From Haliscomenobacter sp033763495 (GTDB taxonomy: Bacteria; Bacteroidota; Bacteroidia; Chitinophagales; Saprospiraceae): a stretch of DNA of 64,000 nt. The stretch lies in the NCBI RefSeq assembly GCF_033763495.1, contig NZ_JANRKL010000035.1, positions 124,001 through 188,000 of the forward strand, read 5' to 3'. The notes beneath the pieces are model-generated. The model had not been told where the DNA came from, did not search any database, and saw only the letters and a list, made by a program, of their open reading frames with translations. The stretch's first letter is position 1, and each line of letters opens with the position of its first letter. Made by a program: the position numbers and the translations under genes. Below, one piece after another: positions 1-8,713 of the stretch.

Positions 1-1
1 A

Positions 2-952
2 AAACAACTGGAAAAACGTTACGGCGAACTGTTGATTCTGGACAAAGTAGACTTCAAAATGGACCGCGGCGACCGAGTTTCCTTTGTCGGCCAAAACGGC
101 CAGGGCAAAACCACCCTGGCTAAAATCATCGTGGATGAAATCCAGTATAGCGGCGGTAGTCTCAACCTTGGCCACAACGTCAAAATTGGCTACTACGCCC
201 AAAACCAGAGTGAGACCCTGAAATCCAGCGACACCTTGCTGGAAACCATGGAAAATGCTGCACCACCGGAAATGCGCAGCCGAGTGCGCCACATTTTGGG
301 CGCCTTCATGTTTAGTGGTGAAGATGCGGAGAAAAAAGTATCGGTGCTTTCCGGGGGTGAAAGGGCACGTTTGGCTCTCGCTTGCCTCTTGCTCAACCCT
401 TTCAACCTGCTGGTACTCGACGAACCTACTAACCACTTGGACATTATCTCCAAAGACGTACTCAAAGCGGCCTTGATGGAATACGATGGTTCCCTGATCG
501 TAGTGTCACACGACCGGGAATTCCTCGCAGGATTGACCAATCGCACCATCGAATTCCGTGACCGTCATCTTTACGACCACATCGGTGACGTAAATGCCTT
601 CCTCGAAAAACGCCAATTGGACAACATGCGGCAAGTGGAAATGAGCACGAAAAATACGCCTCCCACAGTAGTTGCCGCACCCCAAATGGCCAATGTACAC
701 CCCACTCCTACCCCAGCCCGCGAATTGAGCTTCGACGAACGAAAACGCCTGCAACGGGCGGTGAGCAACGCCGAAAAAAAAGTAGAACGCCTGGAAGAAG
801 AGTTGACCAAGTTTCAGGCCCAAATGTCCGATCCTGATTTTTTCAGTAAGCCGGATGCGACCAAGCTGATGCAGGCGTATGAGGCCAAGAAAAAGGAACT
901 GGAATTGGCGATGGAGGAATGGGAACAGGCTACCATGGAGTTGGAGGGGTAA
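2..952 (+). CDS. ABC-F family ATP-binding protein, C-terminal part (5' end outside window)
   Basis: The reading frame is open from base 2, so the gene begins before the window and only its second nucleotide-binding domain and tail are seen. Visible motifs are Walker A GQNGQGKTT, the ABC signature LSGGERARLALA and Walker B LLVLDEPTNHLD followed by the H-loop VVSHDREF. The DEPTNHLD form and the absence of membrane segments are typical of ABC-F proteins, soluble ATPases that act on ribosomes. The last 90 or so residues are charged and predicted coiled coil (repeated E/K-rich stretch), as in Uup/YdiF-type C-terminal domains. Which ABC-F subfamily it is cannot be settled without the first half. 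The TTG at 32 is internal and is not the real start. Confidence 0.93.
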   Translation, partial: KQLEKRYGELLILDKVDFKMDRGDRVSFVGQNGQGKTTLAKIIVDEIQYSGGSLNLGHNVKIGYYAQNQSETLKSSDTLLETMENAAPPEMRSRVRHILGAFMFSGEDAEKKVSVLSGGERARLALACLLLNPFNLLVLDEPTNHLDIISKDVLKAALMEYDGSLIVVSHDREFLAGLTNRTIEFRDRHLYDHIGDVNAFLEKRQLDNMRQVEMSTKNTPPTVVAAPQMANVHPTPTPARELSFDERKRLQRAVSNAEKKVERLEEELTKFQAQMSDPDFFSKPDATKLMQAYEAKKKELELAMEEWEQATMELEG

Positions 953-1083
953 CGTTTTTTAGACTAAAACGGACAAAGTTGCAGTGGCTTTAGAAATGCA
1001 CCCGAATTTTCAGTTTGTATGCATTAAAGCCCTACCTTACCCCTCTCCAGGGTTTTACGCCATGCAGAGCTCAATTCAAGCCA

Positions 1084-1677
1084 TTGCAAACGCAGTTTGA
1101 TTGCCTCATCGACAGTTTTATCGCAGACAAAGTAGGTTTAAGTGAAAATTTTCTTGAGGAGCAGCTCGCTGCCCAATTGAAAGCACATTTAATCGATCTA
1201 CATACAAGCCAACAATTCCACGCTGCCGGAATCGGCAATCAGGATGTACATCATCAAGACCAAAGCACCCGGGGCGACCAGATTTATTGGTTGGATCCCT
1301 AACACCAGCATCCACTAGAAAATCTCTTTTTTGAACTGCTGGATCGCTTTGTACTATATCTGAACCAAAGTTGTTACACGGGTATTACCGGCTATGAATT
1401 CCATTATGCCCTGTATGAAAAAGGCAGTTTTTATAAGCGCCACCTCGATCAATTCCGCAGCGACAAAAACCGGGCTTTTTCCATGATTTTATACCTCAAT
1501 GAGCACTGGGTGCCTCAGGATGGCGGCGAATTGTGCATTTATCACCATGATCGGGTACAAACCATCGCTCCACTTAGTGGTCAATGTGTTTTTTTTAAAA
1601 GTAGCGATTTAGAGCACGAAGTTTTGTTGACTCAAGCTCCTCGGATGAGCATTACTGGGTGGTTGAAGGTTGGTTAA
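1084..1677 (+). pseudogene. 2OG-Fe(II) oxygenase, interrupted by an in-frame stop
   Basis: One frame reads through a prolyl-4-hydroxylase-like 2OG-Fe(II) oxygenase but is cut by TAA at 1300-1302, directly after GDQIYWLDP. Downstream the same frame continues without shift: ELLDRFVLYLNQSCY, EFHYALYEKGSFYKRHLDQF (with the HxD iron ligands), FSMILYLNEHW, then LEHEVLL (distal His) and SITGWLKVG. No ATG occurs in frame before the conserved region; TTG at 1084 sits where an initiator is expected, and a tag stop lies upstream at 991. The intact protein would be about 197 aa, normal for this family. Two defects, start and nonsense codon, suggest decay, though a sequencing error at 1300 or a TTG start cannot be excluded. 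Confidence 0.75.
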
Positions 1678-1678
1678 A

Positions 1679-1725
1679 AAAAAGGTCCGTGGTATTTCCT
1701 TAATTGGCAACCCACGAACCTTTTT
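1679..1725. terminator. bidirectional hairpin terminator
   Basis: Arms 1679-1692 and 1712-1725 pair over 14 bp with one mismatch (AAAAAGGTCCGTGG against its partner). The A-run on the left and T-run on the right give a U-tract in either direction. It lies between the broken oxygenase (+) and the convergent OmpA gene (-), the expected place for a shared terminator. Confidence 0.75.
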
Positions 1726-1745
1726 CATCAACTATTCAGTCCATT

Positions 1746-3251
1746 CTATTTTTGATACAACTCAAACTCTGTTCTACGGTTTAGGGCCCGGCCTTGTGGA
1801 GTGGCATTGTTGCCAACTGGCCGTGTTTCGCCAAAACCATCGTGGGTAATCCGGGTGGCGTTGATGCCTTTGGATACCAAATAATCGTTGCACGCTTTTG
1901 CCCGGGCCTTAGACAATTTGAGGTTCAAATCATCACTGCCTGAGCTATCGGTGTGACCGCTAATGCGCACACTGTAATCAGAATAGCGCTTCAAAATATC
2001 CACTACCTGATCCAGGATTGCATTGGAACTGGCTTTCAGTACTGAGCTACCTGTTTCGAACTGTACATTGCGCGCTGCAAAGCTCAACGTTTCTTTGTCT
2101 TTTTGGGTAATCTCCGGGCAGCCATTGTTACTTGCTGGACCTGGCTGGTTTGGGCACTTGTCCGCACTATCAATCACACCATCACCGTCTGTATCCGGGC
2201 AACCACGATTGGCCAAAGAGCCTTTCACATCTGGACAAGCGTCGTTTTTATCCGCAATGCCGTCACTGTCCCGATCTGGGCAACCTTTGGTAGCGGCTGA
2301 ACCAGCTTGATTGGGACATTCGTCGTTGGCATCAAGGACACCATCTCCATCAGCATCCTTAATTGGGCAACCATTGTTGGTGGCTGGACCAGCTTCATTA
2401 GGGCACTGGTCTTTGCTGTTGATGATGCCGTCGTTGTCGGAGTCGGGGCAGCCATTGTTGGTGGCAGTACCAGCTTCAGTAGGGCATTGGTCTTTGCTAT
2501 TGATGATACCATCATTGTCGGTATCAGGGCAACCGTTGGTGGAGGCAGGTCCAGCTTCTTCCGGGCATGCATCTTTGGAATTGGCAATGCCATCGTTATC
2601 GTTATCGGGGCAACCCATCGCTTTTGCAGTACCCGGAATCGTTGGGCATTGATCTTCCGCATCAACGACACCGTCCTTGTCTGTGTCTTTTCCAGCGGTG
2701 TTGTCTTCTCCTCCGCCCAAATAAAATTTCAAGCCGGCGCCCAATTGAATGTTGTCACGCAGATCAGCAAATCCAATGCGGTACTCCCCTTTGGTAGTGA
2801 AATAAACCGCTCCACCCAGTTTAAAATCGAGTCCAATTCCCACTGGAAGAGCAAAATTCACCTTGCGCAAATCTTCATAATTGGCACCCAAACCAGCAAA
2901 TAGGTTGGGGCTAAAAAAGACATTGGGTTTTAAGGGACGCAATTGTAGTAAGGCGTCCAAATTGAAAAGCCCGCCTTCGCTCAAGGTACGTCCGGTTGCG
3001 TCGATGGGGTATTTCACCTGTCCTATCTTCAATGGAAATGCCAGATTGAGTGGGCCAGTCAAATGGCGGCCATACTCGAATTCAAAACCGGAGGTAAAAT
3101 CATCCCAATTCCAGTCTTTATCGATTTGGTATTGGTAGTTGGGGAACAAGGCACGAACGGCAATGTAATCTTTCGTCAAATCGTGTTGTGCTTGTACAAG
3201 TGGTAAGCTCAGCGCAAATGCGAGCGTCAAGGTAAGTAGAAGCGTTCTCAT
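1746..3251 (-). CDS. OmpA family outer-membrane protein with seven TSP3 calcium repeats
   Basis: Start chosen at 3251 because MRTLLLTLTLAFALSLP begins a clean Sec signal peptide ending VQAQ; an upstream ATG at 3299 would add 16 residues with no signal character. Residues about 20-180 form an N-terminal beta-rich domain of the outer-membrane barrel type. Then come seven tandem thrombospondin type 3-like repeats of 27 residues (one of 29), each with a DxDxDG calcium loop and CP...GCP pair. The C-terminus is an OmpA peptidoglycan-binding domain (FETGSSVLK, ISGHTDSSGSDDLNLKLSKARA). It probably anchors the outer membrane to the cell wall through a calcium-stiffened linker. Two middle repeats are nearly identical at the DNA level. 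A TATATTTG promoter box lies 36 bp upstream. Confidence 0.93.
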   Translation of the reverse strand: MRTLLLTLTLAFALSLPLVQAQHDLTKDYIAVRALFPNYQYQIDKDWNWDDFTSGFEFEYGRHLTGPLNLAFPLKIGQVKYPIDATGRTLSEGGLFNLDALLQLRPLKPNVFFSPNLFAGLGANYEDLRKVNFALPVGIGLDFKLGGAVYFTTKGEYRIGFADLRDNIQLGAGLKFYLGGGEDNTAGKDTDKDGVVDAEDQCPTIPGTAKAMGCPDNDNDGIANSKDACPEEAGPASTNGCPDTDNDGIINSKDQCPTEAGTATNNGCPDSDNDGIINSKDQCPNEAGPATNNGCPIKDADGDGVLDANDECPNQAGSAATKGCPDRDSDGIADKNDACPDVKGSLANRGCPDTDGDGVIDSADKCPNQPGPASNNGCPEITQKDKETLSFAARNVQFETGSSVLKASSNAILDQVVDILKRYSDYSVRISGHTDSSGSDDLNLKLSKARAKACNDYLVSKGINATRITHDGFGETRPVGNNATPQGRALNRRTEFELYQK

Positions 3252-3286
3252 GTTGCAGTAGATTGGTTTCAAATAGGTTTTGTAAA

Positions 3287-3294
3287 CAAATATA
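3287..3294 (-). promoter_or_regulatory. Bacteroidota -7 box (TATATTTG) for the OmpA gene
   Basis: On the minus strand these bases read TATATTTG, an exact match to the Bacteroidota TAnnTTTG element. Predicted transcription start is near 3280, about 30 nt before the chosen ATG at 3251, which supports that start over the one at 3299. No clear -33 TTG was found. Confidence 0.55.
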
Positions 3295-3369
3295 ACCATA
3301 ACTCATCAGAAAGAAGTTATTTTCCCAATGTTATTTGTTATAGTCAATTGTAGACGAAACCTACTGCTT

Positions 3370-4308
3370 TTAGTCACCAATCAAACCACGACCTTCCTTG
3401 GAAATTTTTCCTTCATCCCCCAATTGTTTGAGCAGGCGGTCCAAAATCCCGTTGATGAAGTCTTTACTTTTATCCGTACTGTAATTTTTAGCGATTTCAA
3501 CAAATTCGTTAAGGGTAACTTTAGAAGGAATTGATTTAAAAGTCATTAACTCAACCAAGGCCATTTTGAGCAAAATCATATCAATGACTGCAACCCTTTC
3601 TACATCCCAGTTGCGCAGGGTAGGTTCAATCACTTTGAGCAATTGTTCATCTTCGTGATACACTTTGCGCATGAGCAACTCTCCAAAATCCACTGTTGCT
3701 TCGGCATTGGGCTTGTAGGCTTCAAAAAAATCCATAGCGGCAGGCAGTGCCTTGAGGGTTTTTTTAATGGACCCAATGATTAAAGATTCATCATCTTCCC
3801 ATTGGGCAAAAGTATCGTCATTTAATTCTAAAAACAATTCATTGGCACATAGGGTGCGGTACAACAACAAAAGCATCTCTTCGTGATCCTTGTTGGTTGT
3901 TGCTTCGTTGTAAACATATTGGTTGTATTCTTCTTTTTTGGCCAATTCATTGTAAAACGAGCGAATATGGTCTTCGTCGAGGAAAGTTTCTGTCTTGTAT
4001 TGCTTGAACAAGCGATACAATCCTTCATTTCTACTCAGAGACTCCATGAGTGGGTTGTGGGCCAGTTTGGCCTCAAATTTTTTATCTTCTTCGCTTGGTC
4101 TGAGCTTGGTTCGCCGGGAATCGGCATCTTGAATGGAAAACTGGGCAACTCTGATGAGATACAACAAATTGAAAAGATAAAGCTCGAACGATTTGTTCAC
4201 CTTATCGCGATACCTCAATAGGGCTTCATCAAATTTCAGGCTCTTATCTCTCCCTAAGGAATAGAGCATCTGCATGACTTTTATGCGGACGTTCCTACGA
4301 CTTAACAT
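3370..4308 (-). CDS. nusB: transcription antitermination factor NusB, long Bacteroidota form
   Basis: The 312-aa product starts MLSRRNVRIKVMQMLYSL, the conserved NusB N-terminal helix that contacts boxA RNA. The C-terminal half has the usual helical NusB core (VIDMILLKMALVELMTF, IPSKVTLNEFVEIAKNYS, FINGILDRLL). Escherichia coli NusB is about 140 aa; Bacteroidota proteins carry a large insertion between the first helix and the core, as here (roughly residues 40-200). With NusE/S10 it binds boxA and modifies RNA polymerase for rRNA transcription. The gene stands alone, with its own TATATTTG promoter box at 4328-4335 and a leader of about 13 nt. Confidence 0.93.
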   Translation of the reverse strand: MLSRRNVRIKVMQMLYSLGRDKSLKFDEALLRYRDKVNKSFELYLFNLLYLIRVAQFSIQDADSRRTKLRPSEEDKKFEAKLAHNPLMESLSRNEGLYRLFKQYKTETFLDEDHIRSFYNELAKKEEYNQYVYNEATTNKDHEEMLLLLYRTLCANELFLELNDDTFAQWEDDESLIIGSIKKTLKALPAAMDFFEAYKPNAEATVDFGELLMRKVYHEDEQLLKVIEPTLRNWDVERVAVIDMILLKMALVELMTFKSIPSKVTLNEFVEIAKNYSTDKSKDFINGILDRLLKQLGDEGKISKEGRGLIGD

Positions 4309-4327
4309 GTCAATATTTATTTAGCTG

Positions 4328-4335
4328 CAAATATA
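4328..4335 (-). promoter_or_regulatory. Bacteroidota -7 box (TATATTTG) for nusB
   Basis: Reads TATATTTG on the minus strand, an exact TAnnTTTG match, placing the start of transcription near 4321, just ahead of the nusB ATG at 4308. Confidence 0.55.
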
Positions 4336-4376
4336 GGCTTTCTTGTACTCATTTAGTTATTTCGTCACGATTTCTA

Positions 4377-5237
4377 ATGGATAAAAAAACGATACAAATG
4401 CAAAGCTCATTTCGCAGTCCCTTCTTTTTATTTTATTCTTTGTTTGCAACACTCTGTTTGTTAACTCCTTGCCTTGTTATTGCTCAAGCTCCAAAAAGTA
4501 ATTTCGCCAAAAAAGCGACCTGGAAAGATGAGTTCAAAAAAGCAGGTAAACCCGAAGAAAAAAACTGGAGCTACGATTTGGGGTGCAATTGGTACAACGA
4601 TGAAGTACAATGCTACACCGATCGGCCTACAAATGTAAGGGTAGAAAATGGGCATCTAACCATTGAAGCCCACAACGAAAAAATGGAGCACCGGGAGTTC
4701 ACCTCAGCCCGCTTGGTGAGCAAAGGTAAAGGCGATTTCACCTATGGGCGTTTTGAAGCCCGGGCGAAACTGCCCAAAGGGGTAGGCACCTGGCCTGCCA
4801 TTTGGCTGTTGTTTAGCGATGCGCCTTATGGCAACAAGGGCTGGCCCGACAATGGCGAAATTGACATTATGGAACACGTGGGATTTGACGTGGAGCACGT
4901 CCATGGCACCATTCATTGCGCAGCGTTCAACCATGTGCAAGGCACCCAAAAAGGAACCAAAAAAGCTGTTCCTGGACTGGAAGAAGCCTACCACACCTAC
5001 CGTTGCGACTGGACCCCCAACAACATCAAAATTTTCGTGGACGATCAGGAGTATTTCAGTTTTGACAAACCTGTCAATGCCACTTGGAAAGAATGGCCCT
5101 TTGACCACCCTCATCACCTGATCCTGAACATTGCTGTAGGCGGCGGCTGGGGTGGACAAAAAGGGATCGACAAGGCGGCATTTCCGGCGCAGATGGAGGT
5201 GGATTATGTGCGGTATTATCCCTACACCGGAAAATAA
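4377..5237 (+). CDS. secreted glycoside hydrolase family 16 (beta-glucanase-like)
   Basis: A 286-aa protein with an N-terminal hydrophobic signal segment (about residues 13-37, ending VIAQA). The GH16 signature NGEIDIMEH lies at residues 159-167, with E161 as expected nucleophile, D163 as helper and E166 as acid/base. WKDEF near residue 50, GRFEARAKLP and the C-terminal VDYVRYYPY strand complete a single catalytic jelly-roll domain. GH16 enzymes cut internal beta-1,3 or beta-1,3/1,4 bonds in laminarin, lichenin or algal galactans; the ExDxxE spacing with the intervening I fits laminarinase/lichenase-type members. Substrate cannot be fixed by reading. No CBM or T9SS sorting tail is visible. 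An alternative start at 4398 would still keep the signal peptide. Confidence 0.92.
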   Translation: MDKKTIQMQSSFRSPFFLFYSLFATLCLLTPCLVIAQAPKSNFAKKATWKDEFKKAGKPEEKNWSYDLGCNWYNDEVQCYTDRPTNVRVENGHLTIEAHNEKMEHREFTSARLVSKGKGDFTYGRFEARAKLPKGVGTWPAIWLLFSDAPYGNKGWPDNGEIDIMEHVGFDVEHVHGTIHCAAFNHVQGTQKGTKKAVPGLEEAYHTYRCDWTPNNIKIFVDDQEYFSFDKPVNATWKEWPFDHPHHLILNIAVGGGWGGQKGIDKAAFPAQMEVDYVRYYPYTGK

Positions 5238-5240
5238 AAT

Positions 5241-5273
5241 AAAAAACCGGAGGGGTTCAAATCTCCCCTCCGG
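5241..5273 (-). terminator. intrinsic terminator after the DUF4249 gene
   Basis: Perfect 9-bp GC arms CCGGAGGGG (5247-5255) and CCCCTCCGG (5265-5273) with a 9-nt loop. On the minus strand they are followed by a run of six or more T, so the terminator acts mainly for the minus-strand DUF4249 gene that ends at 5289; on the plus strand it lies right after the GH16 stop. Confidence 0.8.
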
Positions 5274-5288
5274 CCAAATGTATGAAAC

Positions 5289-6104
5289 TTATTCATTTAA
5301 CTTTAATACTCCAGTAGCCACCGGCGCCACCAAAAAATATCCTCTTGCTCCACCACTCAAATTGGTGTACACATTCGCCGGCTGACCGCTAAACATCCCG
5401 CCGTCATTGTCCAGGTTGGCGGCCAGATCGCTGTAAAATTTGTAGGCATTGCGAGAGATGTTCAAAATTTCAATTTTTGCCTCATCGTGGGCAGCGTAAT
5501 AAATGGGAAAAGGCAACCCATCCACCCGGCCGTTAAGCAATTTGTCTTCACTGAAATAGATGGTTTGGCCTTCGTCATTCTCCAGTTTGCCATTGCGGTA
5601 AAAATTAAAGAGGTAGAAGTCCTCCGTTTCTTGCGGTTCTCGGACGTAGAGCAATACTTCATAAAAACGGGCGCTATCTTTGGGATCTTTCATTTCCTGC
5701 TCGTCGAGCCGATAGGTCAAGCTATCGTAGTCCACAATGTGGTTCATTTTCTCAGATGCACTATATGTTTTTCCCTCTGCTTCGATCAGCAAAGTGTAGG
5801 TTCGCCCCGCCACCCCGGCAAAGGCTTGTTCCGACACATACAACCCAGGTTCTTTTTCCACAAAACGAAATTCATGGTTGGCGTCATCTTTGACCCGTAC
5901 CATCGCGCCAGAGACCACCGGCGCTTTACCCGTCGAACCAAAAGGCCGACTTTTACTCAATTTGACTACTTGTGATTGGTACTGGTTGTTCACACTCCCC
6001 TCTACAATCAGGACGCCGTCGAGTTGTTCGAGGTCCAATTGGATGGTTTTTTCACAAGCCAAAAGGCTTAATAGCGCCAAAAGCGCAAATAGGATATTCT
6101 TCAT
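5289..6104 (-). CDS. DUF4249 lipoprotein, partner of the TonB receptor
   Basis: A 271-aa protein beginning MKNILFALLALLSLLACEKTIQLDL, a lipoprotein signal with the lipid-bearing Cys at about residue 17. The pattern after it (LDGVLIVEGSVNN, VVKLSKSRPF, GAMVRVKDDANHEFRF, YTLLIEAEGKTYSA) is that of DUF4249, a Bacteroidota family normally encoded next to TonB-dependent receptors with a carboxypeptidase-like domain. Here it follows such a receptor on the same strand after 94 bp, so the two are probably one operon. Role in the receptor complex is unknown; a surface or periplasmic accessory subunit is the likely guess. Confidence 0.88.
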   Translation of the reverse strand: MKNILFALLALLSLLACEKTIQLDLEQLDGVLIVEGSVNNQYQSQVVKLSKSRPFGSTGKAPVVSGAMVRVKDDANHEFRFVEKEPGLYVSEQAFAGVAGRTYTLLIEAEGKTYSASEKMNHIVDYDSLTYRLDEQEMKDPKDSARFYEVLLYVREPQETEDFYLFNFYRNGKLENDEGQTIYFSEDKLLNGRVDGLPFPIYYAAHDEAKIEILNISRNAYKFYSDLAANLDNDGGMFSGQPANVYTNLSGGARGYFLVAPVATGVLKLNE

Positions 6105-6160
6105 ATTGATTCTGCTTTTAAGTCAAAGATTCATTGCTTCACTTTCAGGCTATCCTTCTC

Positions 6161-6190
6161 TAAGATGCCCTTAGGTGCCTTAGGTGGTTC
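6161..6190. repeat. half copy of the CTTAGGTGG palindrome family
   Basis: Between the TonB receptor stop and the DUF4249 start the sequence contains CCTTAGGTGCCTTAGGTGG followed by TTC and an A-run. This matches one arm of the inverted repeats at 19445 and 40545, but no second arm is present. It may be a solo or eroded copy. Confidence 0.5.
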
Positions 6191-6198
6191 AAAAAAAA

Positions 6199-8577
6199 TT
6201 AAAATTTAAAACTCCAGGTCACATACGGCAACACCGAAAACAAGTACACGAGCCGCGCTTCTTTCTCCGTACCATCCCCAATGACATTGCCTTCGTCATC
6301 CTGTTTGGTGCGGGTGTAAATGGTGAAAGGATTCTGCCGATTGTACACGTTGTAGATGCCAAAAACCCAGGTGTTTTGCCAACGGCGACCTTTATTTTTG
6401 GCAGGATCAAAGGTCGCTGCGATGTCCAGGCGATGGAAATCCGGCAAACGGTAACCATTGCGGCCCGAATACAAATTCGCCTCGTAATTGCCAAAACTGT
6501 ATTTACCCGTAGGTAAGGTGATCGGGCGGCCCGTAGCATAAGTGAAATTGCCACCAATGCTCCAACGAGGGCTCAAATCGTAGGTCAAAGAAAGATTGAA
6601 ACTGTGACGGCGGTCGTAATTGGCCGGAAAAGCCTGGCCATTGTTTACGGTGGGGATTGTTACGTCCGTTTTGCTCAGGGTATAACTGGCAAAACCCCGC
6701 AGGTCGCCCACGTTGCGGCGCAACAACAATTCCAGTCCGTAGGAAGTGGCCTTGCCCTGGCGGAATTCGGTAGCGATGTGTTCGTTGAAAAAGATGTTGG
6801 CATTGTCCGCAAATTCGGTGATGTTGTCCGAAGCTTTGTAGTAGGCTTCCGCCGAAAACTCCCAGGTGTTTTTATCCAGGTTTTTGAAGTAACCAATCGC
6901 CACCTGATCCGCTTTTTGCGGTTTCAGATAAGGAGAACTGGGCGACCAGGTGTTGAAGGGAATCGGCACCGTGGAATTGGACAACAAGTGGATATACTGC
7001 AGCATGCGGTTGTACGAAAACTTCAAAGAACTACTGGCATTCAACTGGTAACGGGCAGCAAAACGGGGCTCAGGATTGGCAAAAGAAGCGATCACCTGCC
7101 CTTTTTTGTAATGGGTTGAATCGGTAATGGCGTAATTTACGTTGTCGGAAGCATTGGCGTAAGTGTAGATGGTTTCCGGTCCCAAATGTTGGAAAAGGGA
7201 GAAACGAAGGCCATATTGCATGGATAAACGCTCGGAAAGCTTTTGTTCAGCTCCCACGTACAAGGCCTGATCCAAGGCATGCCGAGGCTGCAATTTGGTG
7301 GGTTTAAAAATGGTATTGTCGCCATTGGGCTGGATATCGCCGGGTTGAAACTGGCGGTAGGTACCCTGGTAGCCAAACTGCAAGGTGAACTTCGGACTGG
7401 GGAACCAGGTAAAATCCTGCTTCACAGAGTACTCCTTTTGGTTGGCATCCCAGCGGAATCCTTCCAATGCGTCATTCTGCTCCAGGGTGTAATCAAAATC
7501 GCTGTACACCAGCGTAGTATTAGCAAACAAACGCTCGCTAAACAAATGGTTCCAACGAAAAGTGGTGGTTTTATTGCCCCAATCCATTTCAAAGTCGTCG
7601 TTGAATTTCCAGATGTCCCGCCCAGCGTAAGCAGACAAGAAGAAGCGGTTGTTGTTGTTGATTTTCCAGTTGAGTTTTCCGTTCAGGTCGTAAAACTGGA
7701 CGCCAGTTCCCTTCAAATCCGGGATTTGTTTCATGATCAAATCCACGTAAGAACGGCGAGCAGCCAGGATAAAGGAGGCCTTGTCTTTTACAATTGGCCC
7801 CTCCAAACTGGCTTTGGCCGCTAAGGTGCTCACACTACCTGCTGCTTCCAGTTGCCGGGCATTGCCGTCTTTGGTGCTGACTTCAAGCAGGGAGGACAAA
7901 CGTCCGCCATACTTAGTTGGAATTCCACCTTTGTACAGTTCGGCACTTTTTAAAATATCGGCGTTGAACACGGAAAACAAGCCGAACAAGTGGGATACAT
8001 CGTACACTGGTGCCTCATCGATCAGCACCAGGTTTTGATCCGCTGCCCCACCCCGCACGTAAAAGCTGGAGGTTCCTTCGCCAGCACTGGTCACGCCGGG
8101 TAGGGTTTGAATGGTTTTGATGATGTCGGGTTCGCCCAGCAAGGCTGGTAGTTTTTTGACCTGGGCGATGGGTACGTCCAGGCGGCTCATGGCGACTTCC
8201 CGCACGGCTTCGTCGGCTTTTTTATCCGAAATCTGGACCTCTTGCAAGGTCTGGGCATCGGATAACATTTCGATGTTCAATTCCAGATCGCGGTCCAGAT
8301 TGATCTCCTTGCTGATGCTTTGGTAGCCGAGGTAGGAAAAGGTAAGTCGATAAGTACCCGGTGCCAGGGTCAGGGAATAAAAACCGTAGGTGTTGCTGGT
8401 TACTCCACTTTTGAGGGGCTCTACCCATACATTGACGTAGAGCAGTTCTTCCGCCGAAGCAGCGTCTTTGATGTACCCGCTTAGGGTGTACTGTTTTTTG
8501 GCGGCGGTGCCTGCGTTTTGGGCAAAAATAGTCCCAAGACTCAGGGTCAGCACGACCAGAGTGGCGATGGTTTTCAT
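6199..8577 (-). CDS. TonB-dependent receptor with N-terminal carboxypeptidase-like domain
   Basis: A 792-aa outer-membrane protein. A signal peptide (MKTIATLVVLTLSLGTIFAQ) is followed by a carboxypeptidase D-like beta-sandwich at about residues 28-110 (YTLSGYIKDAASAEELLYVNV, YRLTFSYLGYQSISKEI). Next is the plug domain at about residues 115-230 (VQVSFYVRGGAADQNLVLIDEAPVY-like region) and a 22-strand barrel ending in the aromatic residue of TWSFKF. It lacks the SusC signature and has DUF4249 rather than SusD downstream. That architecture is typical of the DUF4249-linked receptor class, whose substrates are mostly unknown (siderophores, peptides or oligosaccharides). The long leader holds an inverted repeat at 8600-8713. 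Confidence 0.93.
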   Translation of the reverse strand: MKTIATLVVLTLSLGTIFAQNAGTAAKKQYTLSGYIKDAASAEELLYVNVWVEPLKSGVTSNTYGFYSLTLAPGTYRLTFSYLGYQSISKEINLDRDLELNIEMLSDAQTLQEVQISDKKADEAVREVAMSRLDVPIAQVKKLPALLGEPDIIKTIQTLPGVTSAGEGTSSFYVRGGAADQNLVLIDEAPVYDVSHLFGLFSVFNADILKSAELYKGGIPTKYGGRLSSLLEVSTKDGNARQLEAAGSVSTLAAKASLEGPIVKDKASFILAARRSYVDLIMKQIPDLKGTGVQFYDLNGKLNWKINNNNRFFLSAYAGRDIWKFNDDFEMDWGNKTTTFRWNHLFSERLFANTTLVYSDFDYTLEQNDALEGFRWDANQKEYSVKQDFTWFPSPKFTLQFGYQGTYRQFQPGDIQPNGDNTIFKPTKLQPRHALDQALYVGAEQKLSERLSMQYGLRFSLFQHLGPETIYTYANASDNVNYAITDSTHYKKGQVIASFANPEPRFAARYQLNASSSLKFSYNRMLQYIHLLSNSTVPIPFNTWSPSSPYLKPQKADQVAIGYFKNLDKNTWEFSAEAYYKASDNITEFADNANIFFNEHIATEFRQGKATSYGLELLLRRNVGDLRGFASYTLSKTDVTIPTVNNGQAFPANYDRRHSFNLSLTYDLSPRWSIGGNFTYATGRPITLPTGKYSFGNYEANLYSGRNGYRLPDFHRLDIAATFDPAKNKGRRWQNTWVFGIYNVYNRQNPFTIYTRTKQDDEGNVIGDGTEKEARLVYLFSVLPYVTWSFKF

Positions 8578-8599
8578 AATAACAGTCGGTGTTGGTTTG

Positions 8600-8713
8600 G
8601 TTGAGGAGTTGAGAAGGCTGAGAAGTTGAGGCTACCGCAAGCGACTCAGACAGAGACCTTCTCAAAATCGCTTGCGACAGCTACAACTCCTCATCCCCTC
8701 AACTTCTCAACTC
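8600..8713. repeat. imperfect inverted repeat with GTTGAGGA-type arms
   Basis: The left arm consists of near-tandem 8-mers (GTTGAGGA, GTTGAGAA, GTTGAGGC) ending in CGCAAGCGA at about 8644. The right arm begins with TCGCTTGCG at 8668 and ends with CTCAACTTCTCAACTC. The innermost 14 bases pair with two mismatches; the outer parts pair loosely. The arms resemble those of the perfect repeat at 56023-56142, so this is probably an older copy of the same element. It lies in the leader of the TonB receptor gene. Confidence 0.7.

Noticed and set aside
2023..2903. Long open frames on the plus strand opposite the OmpA repeats
   Set aside because: They mirror the repetitive TSP3 coding sequence; their products are low-complexity and lack starts, ribosome sites or family features.
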